In this document: positions 26,071 through 35,747 of the stretch, piece after piece | Numbering within the stretch: position 1 is the stretch's first letter | Layout of the letters: each line of letters opens with the position of its first letter | Source: Bin80 sp965208025 | GTDB lineage: Bacteria > Bacteroidota > Rhodothermia > Rhodothermales > Bin80 | DNA length: 64,000 bases | Direction of reading: 5' to 3' | Assembly: GCA_965208025.1 (NCBI GenBank) | Contig: OZ242302.1 | Coordinates: 2,232,001-2,296,000 of the forward strand | Notes under the pieces: generated by a model | Database searches by the model: none | What the model was told of the DNA's origin: nothing | The model's input: the letters and a program-made list of their open reading frames with translations, nothing else | Made by a program: the position numbers and the translations under genes

Positions 26071-27767
26071 TGATTCATTCTATGTGATCCCCGAACGACG
26101 CGGCCTGGCATTGCACCAGTATGTCGACCCTCATCTAGTACCATCCTGCCATTCACAAATACATACTGCATCCCCGTTGTAAGTTGATGTGGAGCTTCAA
26201 AGGTAGCATGGTCCTGAATGGAGTCTGGATCAAAAACGGCGATGTCTGCAAAATAGCCTTCCTGGAGTGATCCTCGCTGCTCAATCGGTAAAATAGATGC
26301 TGGTAGCGAGGTCATCCGTTGAACAGCCTCTTCCAACGATAGAACTTGCTCTTCACGCACATACTTCGCCAGTACACGGGCAAATGAACCATAGGTACGG
26401 GGGTGGACCATGGAATTGAGTGCAGTTCCCTCTGGTGCAATGGAAACAGCATCCGAGTTAATTGCAACCCAGGGCTGCTCCAGCTTAAGCTGCACATTCG
26501 CTTCATCCATTAGAAAGTAAACCGCGTCCACTCTACTCGTATCTTCCAGTATTAAATCCATGATCGTGGTGGGAATAGATGTGTCTCGCAATTCGGCAAT
26601 TTCTGTGAGTCGTAACCCCATATATTGATTTAGTACTTGGGACTTGAATCCTGTTAACATCACATTTTCAGGTCCTGCCTCCAGCATTAAATTCTCCCAA
26701 GTATCCGATGGAGTCATTAGTTCGTTCTCCATTCGGGCCCGAATCACGGGATCCTGTAATCGTCCATGCCAAGCCATCATCCCTCCCTCCCGTACATCAG
26801 GTGGCATCGCAGCATCTAGCCCCGTAGCGCCCGCAATATATGGATAGACATCTGCGGTGATCTCAAGTCCTTCTCCTCGCACCTCTTCAATCCGACGGAT
26901 CACCTCCACCATTTTGGGCCAATTATGTCTTCCGGCTGCTTTAAGGTGATAAATATGTCCATGAACGTTTGCTTGACGCGATATTTCGATCAATTCTTCA
27001 ATGGACTCCAGAAGACGAACCCCTTCACTTCGGAGATGGGATGTGTACACACCTCCAAATTCTCCTGCAACGGACGCTAAGGCAATTAATTCATCCGTAC
27101 TGGCAAAGGCACCGGGAACATAGATCAGTGAGGATCCGACGCCAAGTGCACCGTCCGTCATCGCTGCTCGAACCAGATCTTGCATCTGTTGAAGCTCTTG
27201 CGCAGACGGTACGCGGTCATTTTCCCCAAGTACATATTGGCGAGCGGTTGCCGCACCTATGAACGATGCAACATTGGTAGATACGCCTTTTGATTCTAAA
27301 AATGATAGATATTCATCCAGTGTAGTCCAAGGGATCTGTGTTCCCCCTAGCAATGAGGTTGCTTCCTCCTCTGAGCCAGCTTGTTGAACAACATATCCCC
27401 ACAGCTCTTCTTTCATCCTGTCATTCAACGGACCGTTGGATACGCCTTCCCCGAAGACTTCCAGAGTCACTCCCTGATGGATATCGCTCAGGGACCTCCC
27501 ATCAACGATCAGGCTTTCGGTTGCCCAACTCAACATATTGATGAAGCCGGGAGCTACCGCGAGTCCTGCTACCTGGATCTCCTCTTCACCCTGTACATTA
27601 CTCAGATTCCCAATCGCTGCAATCCGATCCGCCTCTATTGCAACATCCGCAACGTAGGGGGCACCTCCCGATCCGTCATATACAGTCCCTCCACGAAGAA
27701 TGAGATCGTAGTCAGCTCTTGAAGTACACCCACTGAGGATCAGTAGTATAACGGAGAGAAACCGCAT
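26067..27767 (-). CDS. D-aminoacylase-like amidohydrolase, exported lipoprotein
   Basis: A 566-residue amidohydrolase of the N-acyl-D-amino-acid deacylase group. It has a lipoprotein signal (MRFLSVILLILSGCTSRADY, lipobox LSGC), then YDLILRGGTVYDGSGG, the beta-sandwich plus TIM-barrel start typical of the family. YTSHLRSEG and YHLKAAGRHNW supply histidines expected at later metal strands, and AINSDAVSIAPEG the late aspartate. However, the HxH that normally follows GFID is absent (GFINMLSWATESL), and the Cys of the D-aminoacylase site is not seen in TLEVFGEGVSN. It may be a divergent metal site or a changed activity. It overlaps both neighbours (by 1 and 4 bases), so it is in an operon with a dipeptidyl-peptidase and a carboxyltransferase. 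Confidence 0.85.
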   Translation of the reverse strand: MRFLSVILLILSGCTSRADYDLILRGGTVYDGSGGAPYVADVAIEADRIAAIGNLSNVQGEEEIQVAGLAVAPGFINMLSWATESLIVDGRSLSDIHQGVTLEVFGEGVSNGPLNDRMKEELWGYVVQQAGSEEEATSLLGGTQIPWTTLDEYLSFLESKGVSTNVASFIGAATARQYVLGENDRVPSAQELQQMQDLVRAAMTDGALGVGSSLIYVPGAFASTDELIALASVAGEFGGVYTSHLRSEGVRLLESIEELIEISRQANVHGHIYHLKAAGRHNWPKMVEVIRRIEEVRGEGLEITADVYPYIAGATGLDAAMPPDVREGGMMAWHGRLQDPVIRARMENELMTPSDTWENLMLEAGPENVMLTGFKSQVLNQYMGLRLTEIAELRDTSIPTTIMDLILEDTSRVDAVYFLMDEANVQLKLEQPWVAINSDAVSIAPEGTALNSMVHPRTYGSFARVLAKYVREEQVLSLEEAVQRMTSLPASILPIEQRGSLQEGYFADIAVFDPDSIQDHATFEAPHQLTTGMQYVFVNGRMVLDEGRHTGAMPGRVVRGSHRMNQ

Positions 27768-30085
27768 CAGCCCGTGGGTCGGGAGATTCGAACGCGTTCG
27801 CGTCCAAACTCAAATTCCTTTGGGGGAGTAAGTCCCAGAAGATGTTCTACAAAGTAATCCCATCGGCGACGCATCCAATAAGTACGTCCTTCGCCAAATC
27901 CGTGGGACTCATTCGGAAAAATGACCAAATCGAAATCTTTGTTCGCATCTACGAGTGCCTCAACCAGGAGGAGCGTATTGGATGCAGGCACATTATCGTC
28001 CATGAGGCCGTGGGCAAGAAGAAGTTTGCCCCTCAGATTTGCTGCCAGTGGAATATTAGACTGATTATCATAATTCGTGGACCCGTCTGGATTCGTTTTG
28101 AACAGCCCCTGCCATTTTTCGCCCCAGTCATCTTCGTAATTTCGATTATCATGATTACCTGCTCCACTAACCGCAACCTTGTAAAAATCAGGGTAACGAA
28201 GAATAGCCCCAGTTGAAGCATATCCGCCTCCTGAATGTCCCCAAACCCCTACGCGATCCAGATCCATCCATGGATTACGGGCTGCCAACTGACGGATGGT
28301 CGTGATTTGATCGGGTAACCCATTGTCTCCCATGTTTCCATAGTAGGCATCATGAAAGACCTTGGATCGACCAGGAGTCCCCATTGCATCCACTTCGACA
28401 ACGATGAATCCTAACTCTGCGAGCGCTTGCTTATCTCTGCGGGCTGGCAGAAAACTTCTTGTTCCTACACTCCCGCTCTGTGGCCCCGGATAGATATAAT
28501 TGAGTATGGGATAGCTTCTTGACGAATCGAAATGACTCGGCTTATAGAGTAAGCCATACAGATCTGTCTCCTGATCGCGAGCCTTCACAGAAAATGATTC
28601 GGGAGGTTGCCAATCAGATGCCACGAGTTCAGAGATATCAGCTTTCCCCAAATCCACCACTATCTTCCCGTCAAGAGATCGAACGGCATGCTCCTGAGGG
28701 ACTTCAGGGCGAGACCAAGTGTCCAAAATATACTTTTTTTCTGGTGAAAAGGAAACCACATGATATGCCTCTTTGGGGGTGAGTAACTCCAACTCGCCCC
28801 CATCTATACTGACCCGATATAAATAGTGAAAGTATGGATCGGGCCCATCTCTCCCTGCTCCTGTCAGGTACAGCATTCGTTCATTCAAATCTACATGTCG
28901 AAGCTGTAGAACAACCCACTCTCCATTGGTGATCTGATGCTTTAGATCACCAGTCTTGAGGTCATATAGATAAAGGTGCCCCCAATTTGACCGCTCTGAA
29001 TACCATATCACCTCATTCGTTTCAAAGAGTACACGCCAATTCTCAACCCCGACTCCCGATTCATAATAGGTGGGAACATGCTCGTGCAGGATCTCTCGAA
29101 CCTGTCCAGTTTCAGAGTTTGCGACTCTGAGCCATGCATCCTTGTGGTCACGAGATGAGGATACAAACGCCAACTGTTGACTATCCTCGCTCCACTGCAC
29201 ATCTAGAAATGTACCATCCCAATCCGCAATATGGTCCGTGGTCGTCCCGCGATGATAATCGGGAGGGAGTTCTAACCGGACCGTCTTAGGCTCATCCACA
29301 TGAATGACAACTCTATGAATCATGAACACGATACTATCCTGAGGCAGAGGATATTTCCATGCTTCCAATTCTGAATGTCCTGTCTGAGTTGAGATCATAT
29401 ACATTTCACCGACTCCACGCGCGTCATGTTGAAACGTGGCGATCTTTTTTGAATCTGGAGACCATAACAAAACGGGATCATCACTTTTGACCCATCCAGC
29501 ATTATTGGTTGCATACCCGAAGTCTTCTTCTCCATCAAAAGTTAGTTGCCTCTCTTCCTCGGTTTCCGTGGATCGAATCCATAAATTATTGTCCCTTCGG
29601 AACGCTTCATACCTGCCATCGGGAGAAAGTGCAGCACTGTGCAAAGCTTGGATGCTTTCTCCCGAGACATCAGATTTGCATTCGTAAGTCACAATGCTGC
29701 ACGCCATGTCTTCTTGATCCGAAGACCGTAAGAGATTGGTTGCATGATCAAACTGGAATCGAGAATAATCTACCTTGGCCTCGGGCAAATCAAGATCGTC
29801 AAGGATGGCTTGGCGCATGCGCAAGTGGTCAAACAAAGGAGCTTGCTCACGCTGCCCCAGATTGACAAGAATAAATTCGGACCCTTCAGAGGTTGAATGG
29901 ATATACCAAAATCGATCTTCCTCTATCCAGTTGGGATTCAAATTCGTGTGGTATACTTTGCTTACCGTGTTTGTCCAAAGCATGGATTCCGCACGGGCGT
30001 AGTCATCTACACTGACGGAGACTTGTGCAGTGCACTCCACTGCATAAATCAGAAACAAAAATAGGGATAAGATCTTTACATACAT
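27767..30085 (-). CDS. S9 family peptidase, dipeptidyl-peptidase IV type
   Basis: A 772-residue exported serine peptidase. A signal peptide (LSLFLFLIYAVECTAQ) is followed by an eight-bladed propeller of the DPP IV kind (for example LLWSPDSKKIATFQHDARGV and DVQWSEDSQQLAFVSS) and the C-terminal alpha/beta-hydrolase. The catalytic serine is in VGVWGHSGGGYAS, the aspartate in HGLMDDNVPASNT and the histidine in FPNESHGFGE. It should remove dipeptides, often after proline or alanine, from peptides in the periplasm or at the surface. It is the first gene of an overlapping set with the amidohydrolase and the carboxyltransferase, and diverges from the 30164 gene across 78 bases. Confidence 0.93.
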   Translation of the reverse strand: MYVKILSLFLFLIYAVECTAQVSVSVDDYARAESMLWTNTVSKVYHTNLNPNWIEEDRFWYIHSTSEGSEFILVNLGQREQAPLFDHLRMRQAILDDLDLPEAKVDYSRFQFDHATNLLRSSDQEDMACSIVTYECKSDVSGESIQALHSAALSPDGRYEAFRRDNNLWIRSTETEEERQLTFDGEEDFGYATNNAGWVKSDDPVLLWSPDSKKIATFQHDARGVGEMYMISTQTGHSELEAWKYPLPQDSIVFMIHRVVIHVDEPKTVRLELPPDYHRGTTTDHIADWDGTFLDVQWSEDSQQLAFVSSSRDHKDAWLRVANSETGQVREILHEHVPTYYESGVGVENWRVLFETNEVIWYSERSNWGHLYLYDLKTGDLKHQITNGEWVVLQLRHVDLNERMLYLTGAGRDGPDPYFHYLYRVSIDGGELELLTPKEAYHVVSFSPEKKYILDTWSRPEVPQEHAVRSLDGKIVVDLGKADISELVASDWQPPESFSVKARDQETDLYGLLYKPSHFDSSRSYPILNYIYPGPQSGSVGTRSFLPARRDKQALAELGFIVVEVDAMGTPGRSKVFHDAYYGNMGDNGLPDQITTIRQLAARNPWMDLDRVGVWGHSGGGYASTGAILRYPDFYKVAVSGAGNHDNRNYEDDWGEKWQGLFKTNPDGSTNYDNQSNIPLAANLRGKLLLAHGLMDDNVPASNTLLLVEALVDANKDFDLVIFPNESHGFGEGRTYWMRRRWDYFVEHLLGLTPPKEFEFGRERVRISRPTG

Positions 30086-30163
30086 TAATTCGTGTACATC
30101 GTTACTCTACCGGCAAACTATATCTGACGAACCGGGATCCCATCAATTTAGATCCATATTCTC

Positions 30164-30952
30164 GTGAAATATTCTCTTTTTCTTCTTCTATCTTTATTTC
30201 TGACCCCTGTGCTCGTATCTGCACAGGAGGATGTGAATCCTCCCATGGAAGGATTCAATCGGGATGACTCAGACCCCCGTGCAATTGAAATCGCGGATCG
30301 GGTGATGGCAAATATGGGCGGACATGCTGCATGGGATCAAGCCCGATATATAAGCTGGACCATCTTTGGGGATGATCATGTGTGGGATAAGTGGACGGGG
30401 CAGTTCCGCTGGCAGGGAGATGACACCGTCGTACTTATGAATATCCACAGTAGAGAGGGGCGTGCATTTGCCAATGGTACCGAAATCACACCTGCCGATC
30501 AGTGGTTAGTCAGTGCTTACAGGGATTGGATCAACGCCGGCTATTGGCTACTAATGCCCTATAAGCTGAAAGATTCCGGCGTTACTTTGGGATACAAAGG
30601 AGAGGAATCTATGGACAATGGAGAGATGGCCCATGTTCTTACTCTTCGGTTTGATGGCGTCGGTCTGACGCCAGACAACGGGTATGATGTGTATGTTGAT
30701 CAAGAGCAGGAATTGGTTCATCAGTGGTCTTACTATGCGAACGCAGATGCCGAGGAACCAAATTTTACGACAACCTGGGAGGGGTACAATCGCTACGGCG
30801 GGATCATGCTCTCAGATACCCGCACCAACACCGACAATCCCTCCAGTGTGCGTAAGATTACGAACTTGGGGGTCTATGCTGAACTTCCTGATTCCGTCTT
30901 TGAAGACCCGAACCCCATTTCTCTTGATTCCCTGGAGTCAGGTTCCTACTGA
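30164..30952 (+). CDS. Exported protein of unknown function (LolA/outer-membrane-sorting-like length)
   Basis: A 262-residue protein with a GTG start and a clear signal peptide (FLLLSLFLTPVLVSAQ). The mature part is rich in aromatic beta-strand segments (RYISWTIFGDDHVWDKWTG, GYDVYVDQEQELVHQWSYY) and resembles the half-barrel fold of LolA-like or DUF6503-type proteins, but I cannot assign a family firmly. It has no operon partner: a divergent peptidase precedes it, and its last 7 bases overlap the convergent glycogen phosphorylase gene. Location is probably periplasmic. Confidence 0.8.
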   Translation: MKYSLFLLLSLFLTPVLVSAQEDVNPPMEGFNRDDSDPRAIEIADRVMANMGGHAAWDQARYISWTIFGDDHVWDKWTGQFRWQGDDTVVLMNIHSREGRAFANGTEITPADQWLVSAYRDWINAGYWLLMPYKLKDSGVTLGYKGEESMDNGEMAHVLTLRFDGVGLTPDNGYDVYVDQEQELVHQWSYYANADAEEPNFTTTWEGYNRYGGIMLSDTRTNTDNPSSVRKITNLGVYAELPDSVFEDPNPISLDSLESGSY

Positions 30953-33516
30953 GCCCAAGTCATCAGTTGGGAGCATTGCAGGAGGGGCTGTTTTCCACGT
31001 TTTGGAAGGAGCCGCACCGTATACCCGATGGATCCACTCTGATCACAGGTGACGTTTGCAGCCTCGTAGAGGTGAGAGGTCTCGTTACTCCGCACCTGTT
31101 TCATCGTTGTGACGGTCGCGTCAATGATTCCTCCATGGTTTCCAACCCGACCCAGATACAACTGAACTTCCACATCCTCAGGGGAAAGAGTTCCCAAAGA
31201 TACATCAGCCTGAACCGTAAATGGAACTCCGACTTCCAATTGACCCTGTGGTGCATCCTGATTGACACGGACATGGACTTTTGACCACGCCTCCTGGACT
31301 CTTTGTTGCCAATCAGATAATTCTCGTATTCCCTCCATATCCTGTGCATACAGATCCTTTGCGCGCTCAGCGGCGGACAGATAAGACGACTCCGTGTACT
31401 CTTGAACCATACGGTGCGTGTTGAAAAAGCTGCTATGCGCAGCGATGGACCGCTTCATCCGAGCGATCCACTCCAAGGGGAATCCATCCGAGGAACGTTC
31501 ATAGAAGAGTGGAATGATCTCATGTTCAAGTTGATCATAGATCTGTTCTGCTTCCCGTTCATCCTGATATGCATGATTCTCCATCATTTCTCCATCCCCG
31601 ATGGCCCAACCAATAGATGCATCATACCCTTCCTCCCACCATCCATCTAAAATGCTAAGATTGAGTCCACCATTCGCGGCAACTTTCATTCCACTTGTTC
31701 CACTCGCTTCTCTTGGCCGCCTGGGGGTATTCAGCCATAGATCAACCCCTTGAACCAGTTCACGAGCGATTGCCATGTCATAATCTTCCAGGAAGACCAG
31801 ATGATTACATAGATCCTCGGTACGTGAGGCGGTCACAATTTTCTCGATTAATTCTTTTCCCGGTTGATCTCGAGGATGAGCTTTCCCCGCAAAAATGATC
31901 TGTACTGGACGAACTGGATCGGTGAGAATTTTGGTGAGTCTTTCCTGATCATGGAGCAGCAGGGTTGCACGTTTATAGGTCGCGAATCGGCGTGCAAACC
32001 CGATCGTGAGCACATTGGGATCAAGGACTTTCTTTGCTCTGGCAATCTCTTTTGCCGGTGCTTCCAATCTCATGAGTCGGGCGTGGAGGGATCGTCGGGC
32101 ACTCATAATCAACTGTTCTTTGCAAGCTAAGTGCGTGTGCCAAAGAACATCATCAGGGATTTGCTCGGCGTGCTTCCATTGCGATTCGCTGATCGCCTCC
32201 TCTCTCCACTGCGGCCCGACATAGCAATCAATATGCCGCTTGAGCGAACTGGAAATCCATGAGGCGATATGAATCCCGTTGGTCACATGGCCAATTGGCA
32301 CTTCGTGTTCGGGTAGAGCGGGCCATAGACTCTGCCACATGGCGCGACTCACCTCCCCATGCAATTGAGCCACTCCGTTGCAGGAACTGCTCATTCGCAG
32401 TCCAAGCTTCGTCATACCAAAGTACTCTTGATCAGCATAACTATGCTGACGTCCGAGTGCAAGAAATTCACGCCGATCAAGTCCCAAAGATTTTTTAGCA
32501 TAGGACACTAGGTATTGATCCATTAATTCAGGAGGAAAGCGATCATGTCCGGCTTCCACCGGAGTATGCGTAGTGAAGACCACACTTGCAGCAGTTGCAA
32601 CGCGCGCTTGTTCAAAAGATAATTGATGTTCCTGCATAAACTGTCTTGTACGATCAAGCGTCAGAAACGCGGAGTGTCCCTCATTCACGTGAAATACCTG
32701 CGGTTTGATCCCCAATATTTGTAATGCCCGATAACCACCGATCCCCAGCATGATCTCCTGACGAATGCGCACTTCATTCCCACCTCCATAGAGATAGTCG
32801 GTCAGATTTCGATCTTCATCATGATCATTGGCGCTAAAGTTAGTGTCCAATAAATACAGCGGAATACGTCCAACCTGAAGGCGCCAGATTCTGGCGTAGA
32901 CCGTGCGTTCCCCAATCTCAACTTCAACCTGTAAGGGCTGCCCATTTGCTCCATGCTCAAGGAGCAGTGGCAGCGTAGCAAAATCATTCTCAATGTATGA
33001 TTCCTTCTGCCAACCGTCTTCATCCAGATACTGGCTAAAGTATCCCTGTTGGTACATCAGGCCAACTCCGACCATGGGAATCCCCAAATCACTAGCGCTC
33101 TTAAGATGATCTCCTGCAAGTACACCGAGACCTCCAGCAAAAATTTTGAGACACTCGGTAATCCCGAATTCGGCAGAGAAGTATGCTGTGAGCACGCCAT
33201 TGGACGTATGGCTACGTGAATACCAAGTTGCTCTGGGCTGCATATATGCATCAAAGGACGCACAGACTTCATTCAAGTGTGCCACGAAACCCTCATCTTC
33301 GGCAAGTTCTTCCAATCTGTGAGATGATACTTGGGAGAGCAGCTGTACTGGATTATGCCCCGAGGCATTCCACCGTTCAGCATCCAGCCTCTGAAAGAGA
33401 GCAACCGTATCTTCATCCCAGGCCCAACGGACGTTATAGGCTAACTCTTGTAGTCTCTTTAGAGGGGTGGGTAGGGACGGGGTACTGATGAGGGTATTGA
33501 CAGGTTTGGGATTCAT
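30946..33516 (-). CDS. glgP: Alpha-glucan (glycogen/maltodextrin) phosphorylase
   Basis: An 856-residue GT35 phosphorylase of the type with an N-terminal DUF3417 region (LKRLQELAYNVRWAWDEDTV). The PLP-binding region is RREASGTSGMK-like (sequence RPREASGTSGMKVAANGGL) followed by NLSILDGWWEEGYD. Other landmarks are FSAEFGITECLKIFAGGLGV, HVNEGHSAFLTLD, HTPVEAGHDRFPPEL and FARRFATYKRATLL. It releases glucose 1-phosphate from stored alpha-glucans with inorganic phosphate. No other glycogen genes are in the window. It diverges from dgcN; the intergenic space is about 100 bases. Confidence 0.96.
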   Translation of the reverse strand: MNPKPVNTLISTPSLPTPLKRLQELAYNVRWAWDEDTVALFQRLDAERWNASGHNPVQLLSQVSSHRLEELAEDEGFVAHLNEVCASFDAYMQPRATWYSRSHTSNGVLTAYFSAEFGITECLKIFAGGLGVLAGDHLKSASDLGIPMVGVGLMYQQGYFSQYLDEDGWQKESYIENDFATLPLLLEHGANGQPLQVEVEIGERTVYARIWRLQVGRIPLYLLDTNFSANDHDEDRNLTDYLYGGGNEVRIRQEIMLGIGGYRALQILGIKPQVFHVNEGHSAFLTLDRTRQFMQEHQLSFEQARVATAASVVFTTHTPVEAGHDRFPPELMDQYLVSYAKKSLGLDRREFLALGRQHSYADQEYFGMTKLGLRMSSSCNGVAQLHGEVSRAMWQSLWPALPEHEVPIGHVTNGIHIASWISSSLKRHIDCYVGPQWREEAISESQWKHAEQIPDDVLWHTHLACKEQLIMSARRSLHARLMRLEAPAKEIARAKKVLDPNVLTIGFARRFATYKRATLLLHDQERLTKILTDPVRPVQIIFAGKAHPRDQPGKELIEKIVTASRTEDLCNHLVFLEDYDMAIARELVQGVDLWLNTPRRPREASGTSGMKVAANGGLNLSILDGWWEEGYDASIGWAIGDGEMMENHAYQDEREAEQIYDQLEHEIIPLFYERSSDGFPLEWIARMKRSIAAHSSFFNTHRMVQEYTESSYLSAAERAKDLYAQDMEGIRELSDWQQRVQEAWSKVHVRVNQDAPQGQLEVGVPFTVQADVSLGTLSPEDVEVQLYLGRVGNHGGIIDATVTTMKQVRSNETSHLYEAANVTCDQSGSIGYTVRLLPKRGKQPLLQCSQLMTWAQ

Positions 33517-33624
33517 TTACTTATTTTTGCCTCGGTGATTCAGTATTTATCATCGTTCAAAAGATCATTATCCGTTCTTCTTGGCGAAAAGACACATTAC
33601 TCAATGACTGAGGTAAACGCTGCA

Positions 33625-34683
33625 ATGATAAGTGAATTCGTGAACGAATCCGCAATTATACTTGCAAACGGGCTGTTTGATAGCGTTTTTGCTAAAACCA
33701 CACATGGATTACTGCGCGGCCCCAGCCGCTATCAAATTCTTGGGGTGATTGATCCCGAATACGCTGGACAGGATGCAGGGATGATTCTGGATGGACAGGA
33801 ACGTGGGATTCCCTTCTACGACTCCGTCCCGGAGGCCTTAGCGCACCAATCTCCAACCCATTGCGTGATCGGAGTAGCAACCGTTGGCGGGGCATTGCCG
33901 GATACGCTGCGAGCAGATTTGCTCCGAGCCGCCTCCGCAGGCCTTATTCTCGTGAATGGTCTTCATCAACTCCTTTCTAACGATGTTGAAATAAAACAAA
34001 TGGCGAAAGGAGGCATCGTAGATATACGTAAACCCCGTCCCACTTCGGAATTGCGATTCTGGAGCGGCGAGATCCTTTCTGTTTCTGCCCCAAGAATTGC
34101 AATCCTGGGGATGGACTGTGCAATTGGGAAGCGGACGACAGCGATGATCCTGCAGGCAGCACTCCGTGGGCATCACATCCATACCGAAACCATCTACACT
34201 GGACAAACCGGATGGCTACAGGGACTGGAGTACGGATTTATCTTTGATGCAACCCTGAATGATTTTGTATCCGGGGAACTGGAGCATGCCATTGTTACCT
34301 GTGATCGTGAATCCCGGCCTGCGGTGATTCTTCTTGAAGGGCAATCTGCGTTACGGAATCCAGCTGGACCTGCGGGTTCCGAGTTCATCTGTTCCGCACG
34401 CGCAGTTGGTGTCTTTCTTCAACATGCACCTGCGCGGCGTCATTTTGAAGATTATGAGGAACTGGACTACCCTTTGCCCCCATTATCCGAGGAGATTGAA
34501 CTTATCCGCCTTCTGGGATCGGAGGTCTGGGGGATCTCCTTGTTTACAAGGGGACTTGATGATGACGAATCTCAACAGATTGCTACGGAATTGGAAGCGA
34601 TTCATAAGATCCCCGTGGTGAGACCGCTTGAGGATGGCGTGGAACGTCTGGTGACTTTGATCCGCCAAAGATTAAATTTATGA
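33625..34683 (+). CDS. dgcN: DgcN-type D-glutamate N-acetyltransferase (DUF1611)
   Basis: A DUF1611 protein of about 352 residues. The N-terminal NAD-like fold contains GLLRGPSRYQILGVIDPEYA, and the C-terminal P-loop domain has ILGMDCAIGKRTTAMIL (Walker-like GxDCAxGKRT) and FLQHAPARRHFEDYEE. In marine Gammaproteobacteria DUF1611 DgcN acetylates D-glutamate, the first step of a D-glutamate catabolic route. That assignment is made here because the next gene is a DgcA-type racemase, overlapping by four bases (ATGA). The longest frame begins at GTG 33535. I place the start at ATG 33625, where the family's conserved part begins and a GAGG lies upstream; ATG 33604 is also possible. Confidence 0.8.
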   Translation: MISEFVNESAIILANGLFDSVFAKTTHGLLRGPSRYQILGVIDPEYAGQDAGMILDGQERGIPFYDSVPEALAHQSPTHCVIGVATVGGALPDTLRADLLRAASAGLILVNGLHQLLSNDVEIKQMAKGGIVDIRKPRPTSELRFWSGEILSVSAPRIAILGMDCAIGKRTTAMILQAALRGHHIHTETIYTGQTGWLQGLEYGFIFDATLNDFVSGELEHAIVTCDRESRPAVILLEGQSALRNPAGPAGSEFICSARAVGVFLQHAPARRHFEDYEELDYPLPPLSEEIELIRLLGSEVWGISLFTRGLDDDESQQIATELEAIHKIPVVRPLEDGVERLVTLIRQRLNL

Positions 34684-35747
34684 CCATTCAGTACGTAGAG
34701 ACTTGGACAGATCAGTTTCCGCTTACCCGTCCATACGTAATTGCCACGCGGCAGGTGTCCACGGTTGATTTGCACTTTGTCCGTCTGGAGAGTCATCATG
34801 GATTGTTCGGTCTCGGATGTGCCGCCCCGACGGAGGTCACCTCCGAAAATCCAGCGGAGTGCCTTGACGTATTAGATTCGGTCGCACAAGAACAATTGAA
34901 AGGACAGGATCCTGGGCGTCTTCATGCATTGACACGGCGACTGCGAATGAGTTGCTCTGAGTATCCCTCGGCTCTGGCCGCCTTAGACATGGCCCTGTAT
35001 GATCTTCTTGCACGAAGTATGGGAATTTCTGTTTCTGCCATGCTTGGTCAGCCCATGAAACCACTCCCCACTTCCATAACGATTGGCATTCAGTCTCTGG
35101 AAGAGATGCTGGACGAAGCCCGTGAGTATATCAGACGCGGCTTCAAGTGCATCAAAATAAAGCTTGGGCTGAATTACGAAGAGGATCTGGAACGTCTGCG
35201 TGCATTGCGGTCGCTCTGCAGCACCGATATCCATCTTCGTGTGGATGCGAATCAGGGATACTCCATTGAAGAGACCCAAGGGTTGGCCCATGAATTACAT
35301 GCACTGAACCTTGAACTGATTGAGCAGCCTATGCCGAGAGGCACCGAACATCTGATGCTGAACCTGCCCCGTGCTGACCGGCACCTCATGGCAGCAGATG
35401 AAAGTATACATGGTCCTGTGGATGCACTTCGGCTGACTTCAGAGCCACCATTTGGGATCTGGAATATCAAGCTGATGAAATGTGGGGGAATAACCGGCGC
35501 TTTACAAATCTCCAATCTAGCTGAGTGGGCCGGGATTGACTTGATGTGGGGCTGCATGGACGAGAGTGTTATCAGCATTGCAGCAGCTCTGCATACTGCC
35601 TACGCATGTCCAAGGACCCGCTCTCTGGATCTGGATGGTAGCTTTGACCTTTCAAGGGATGCGGCGAAAGGTGGTTTCATCCTGTCTGATGGATATTTAC
35701 ATCTAATGGATGAACCTGGACTCGGGGCTACGTTGGACGTACGTTAG
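34680..35747 (+). CDS. dgcA: DgcA-type N-acetyl-D-glutamate racemase / dipeptide epimerase (enolase superfamily)
   Basis: A 355-residue enolase-superfamily protein of the muconate-lactonising subgroup. The catalytic lysines are in FKCIKIKLGL (K-x-K), with metal ligands D in LRVDANQGYS, E in LIEQPMPRG and D in MAADESIHG, and the second-side lysine in NIKLMKCGG. All are present, so it should be active. This branch includes L-Ala-D/L-Glu epimerases and the N-acetyl-Glu racemase DgcA. The overlapping dgcN upstream favours the latter. Together they would turn D-glutamate (for example from peptidoglycan) into N-acetyl-L-glutamate. An epimerase acting on murein dipeptides is the alternative. Confidence 0.87.
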   Translation: MTIQYVETWTDQFPLTRPYVIATRQVSTVDLHFVRLESHHGLFGLGCAAPTEVTSENPAECLDVLDSVAQEQLKGQDPGRLHALTRRLRMSCSEYPSALAALDMALYDLLARSMGISVSAMLGQPMKPLPTSITIGIQSLEEMLDEAREYIRRGFKCIKIKLGLNYEEDLERLRALRSLCSTDIHLRVDANQGYSIEETQGLAHELHALNLELIEQPMPRGTEHLMLNLPRADRHLMAADESIHGPVDALRLTSEPPFGIWNIKLMKCGGITGALQISNLAEWAGIDLMWGCMDESVISIAAALHTAYACPRTRSLDLDGSFDLSRDAAKGGFILSDGYLHLMDEPGLGATLDVR

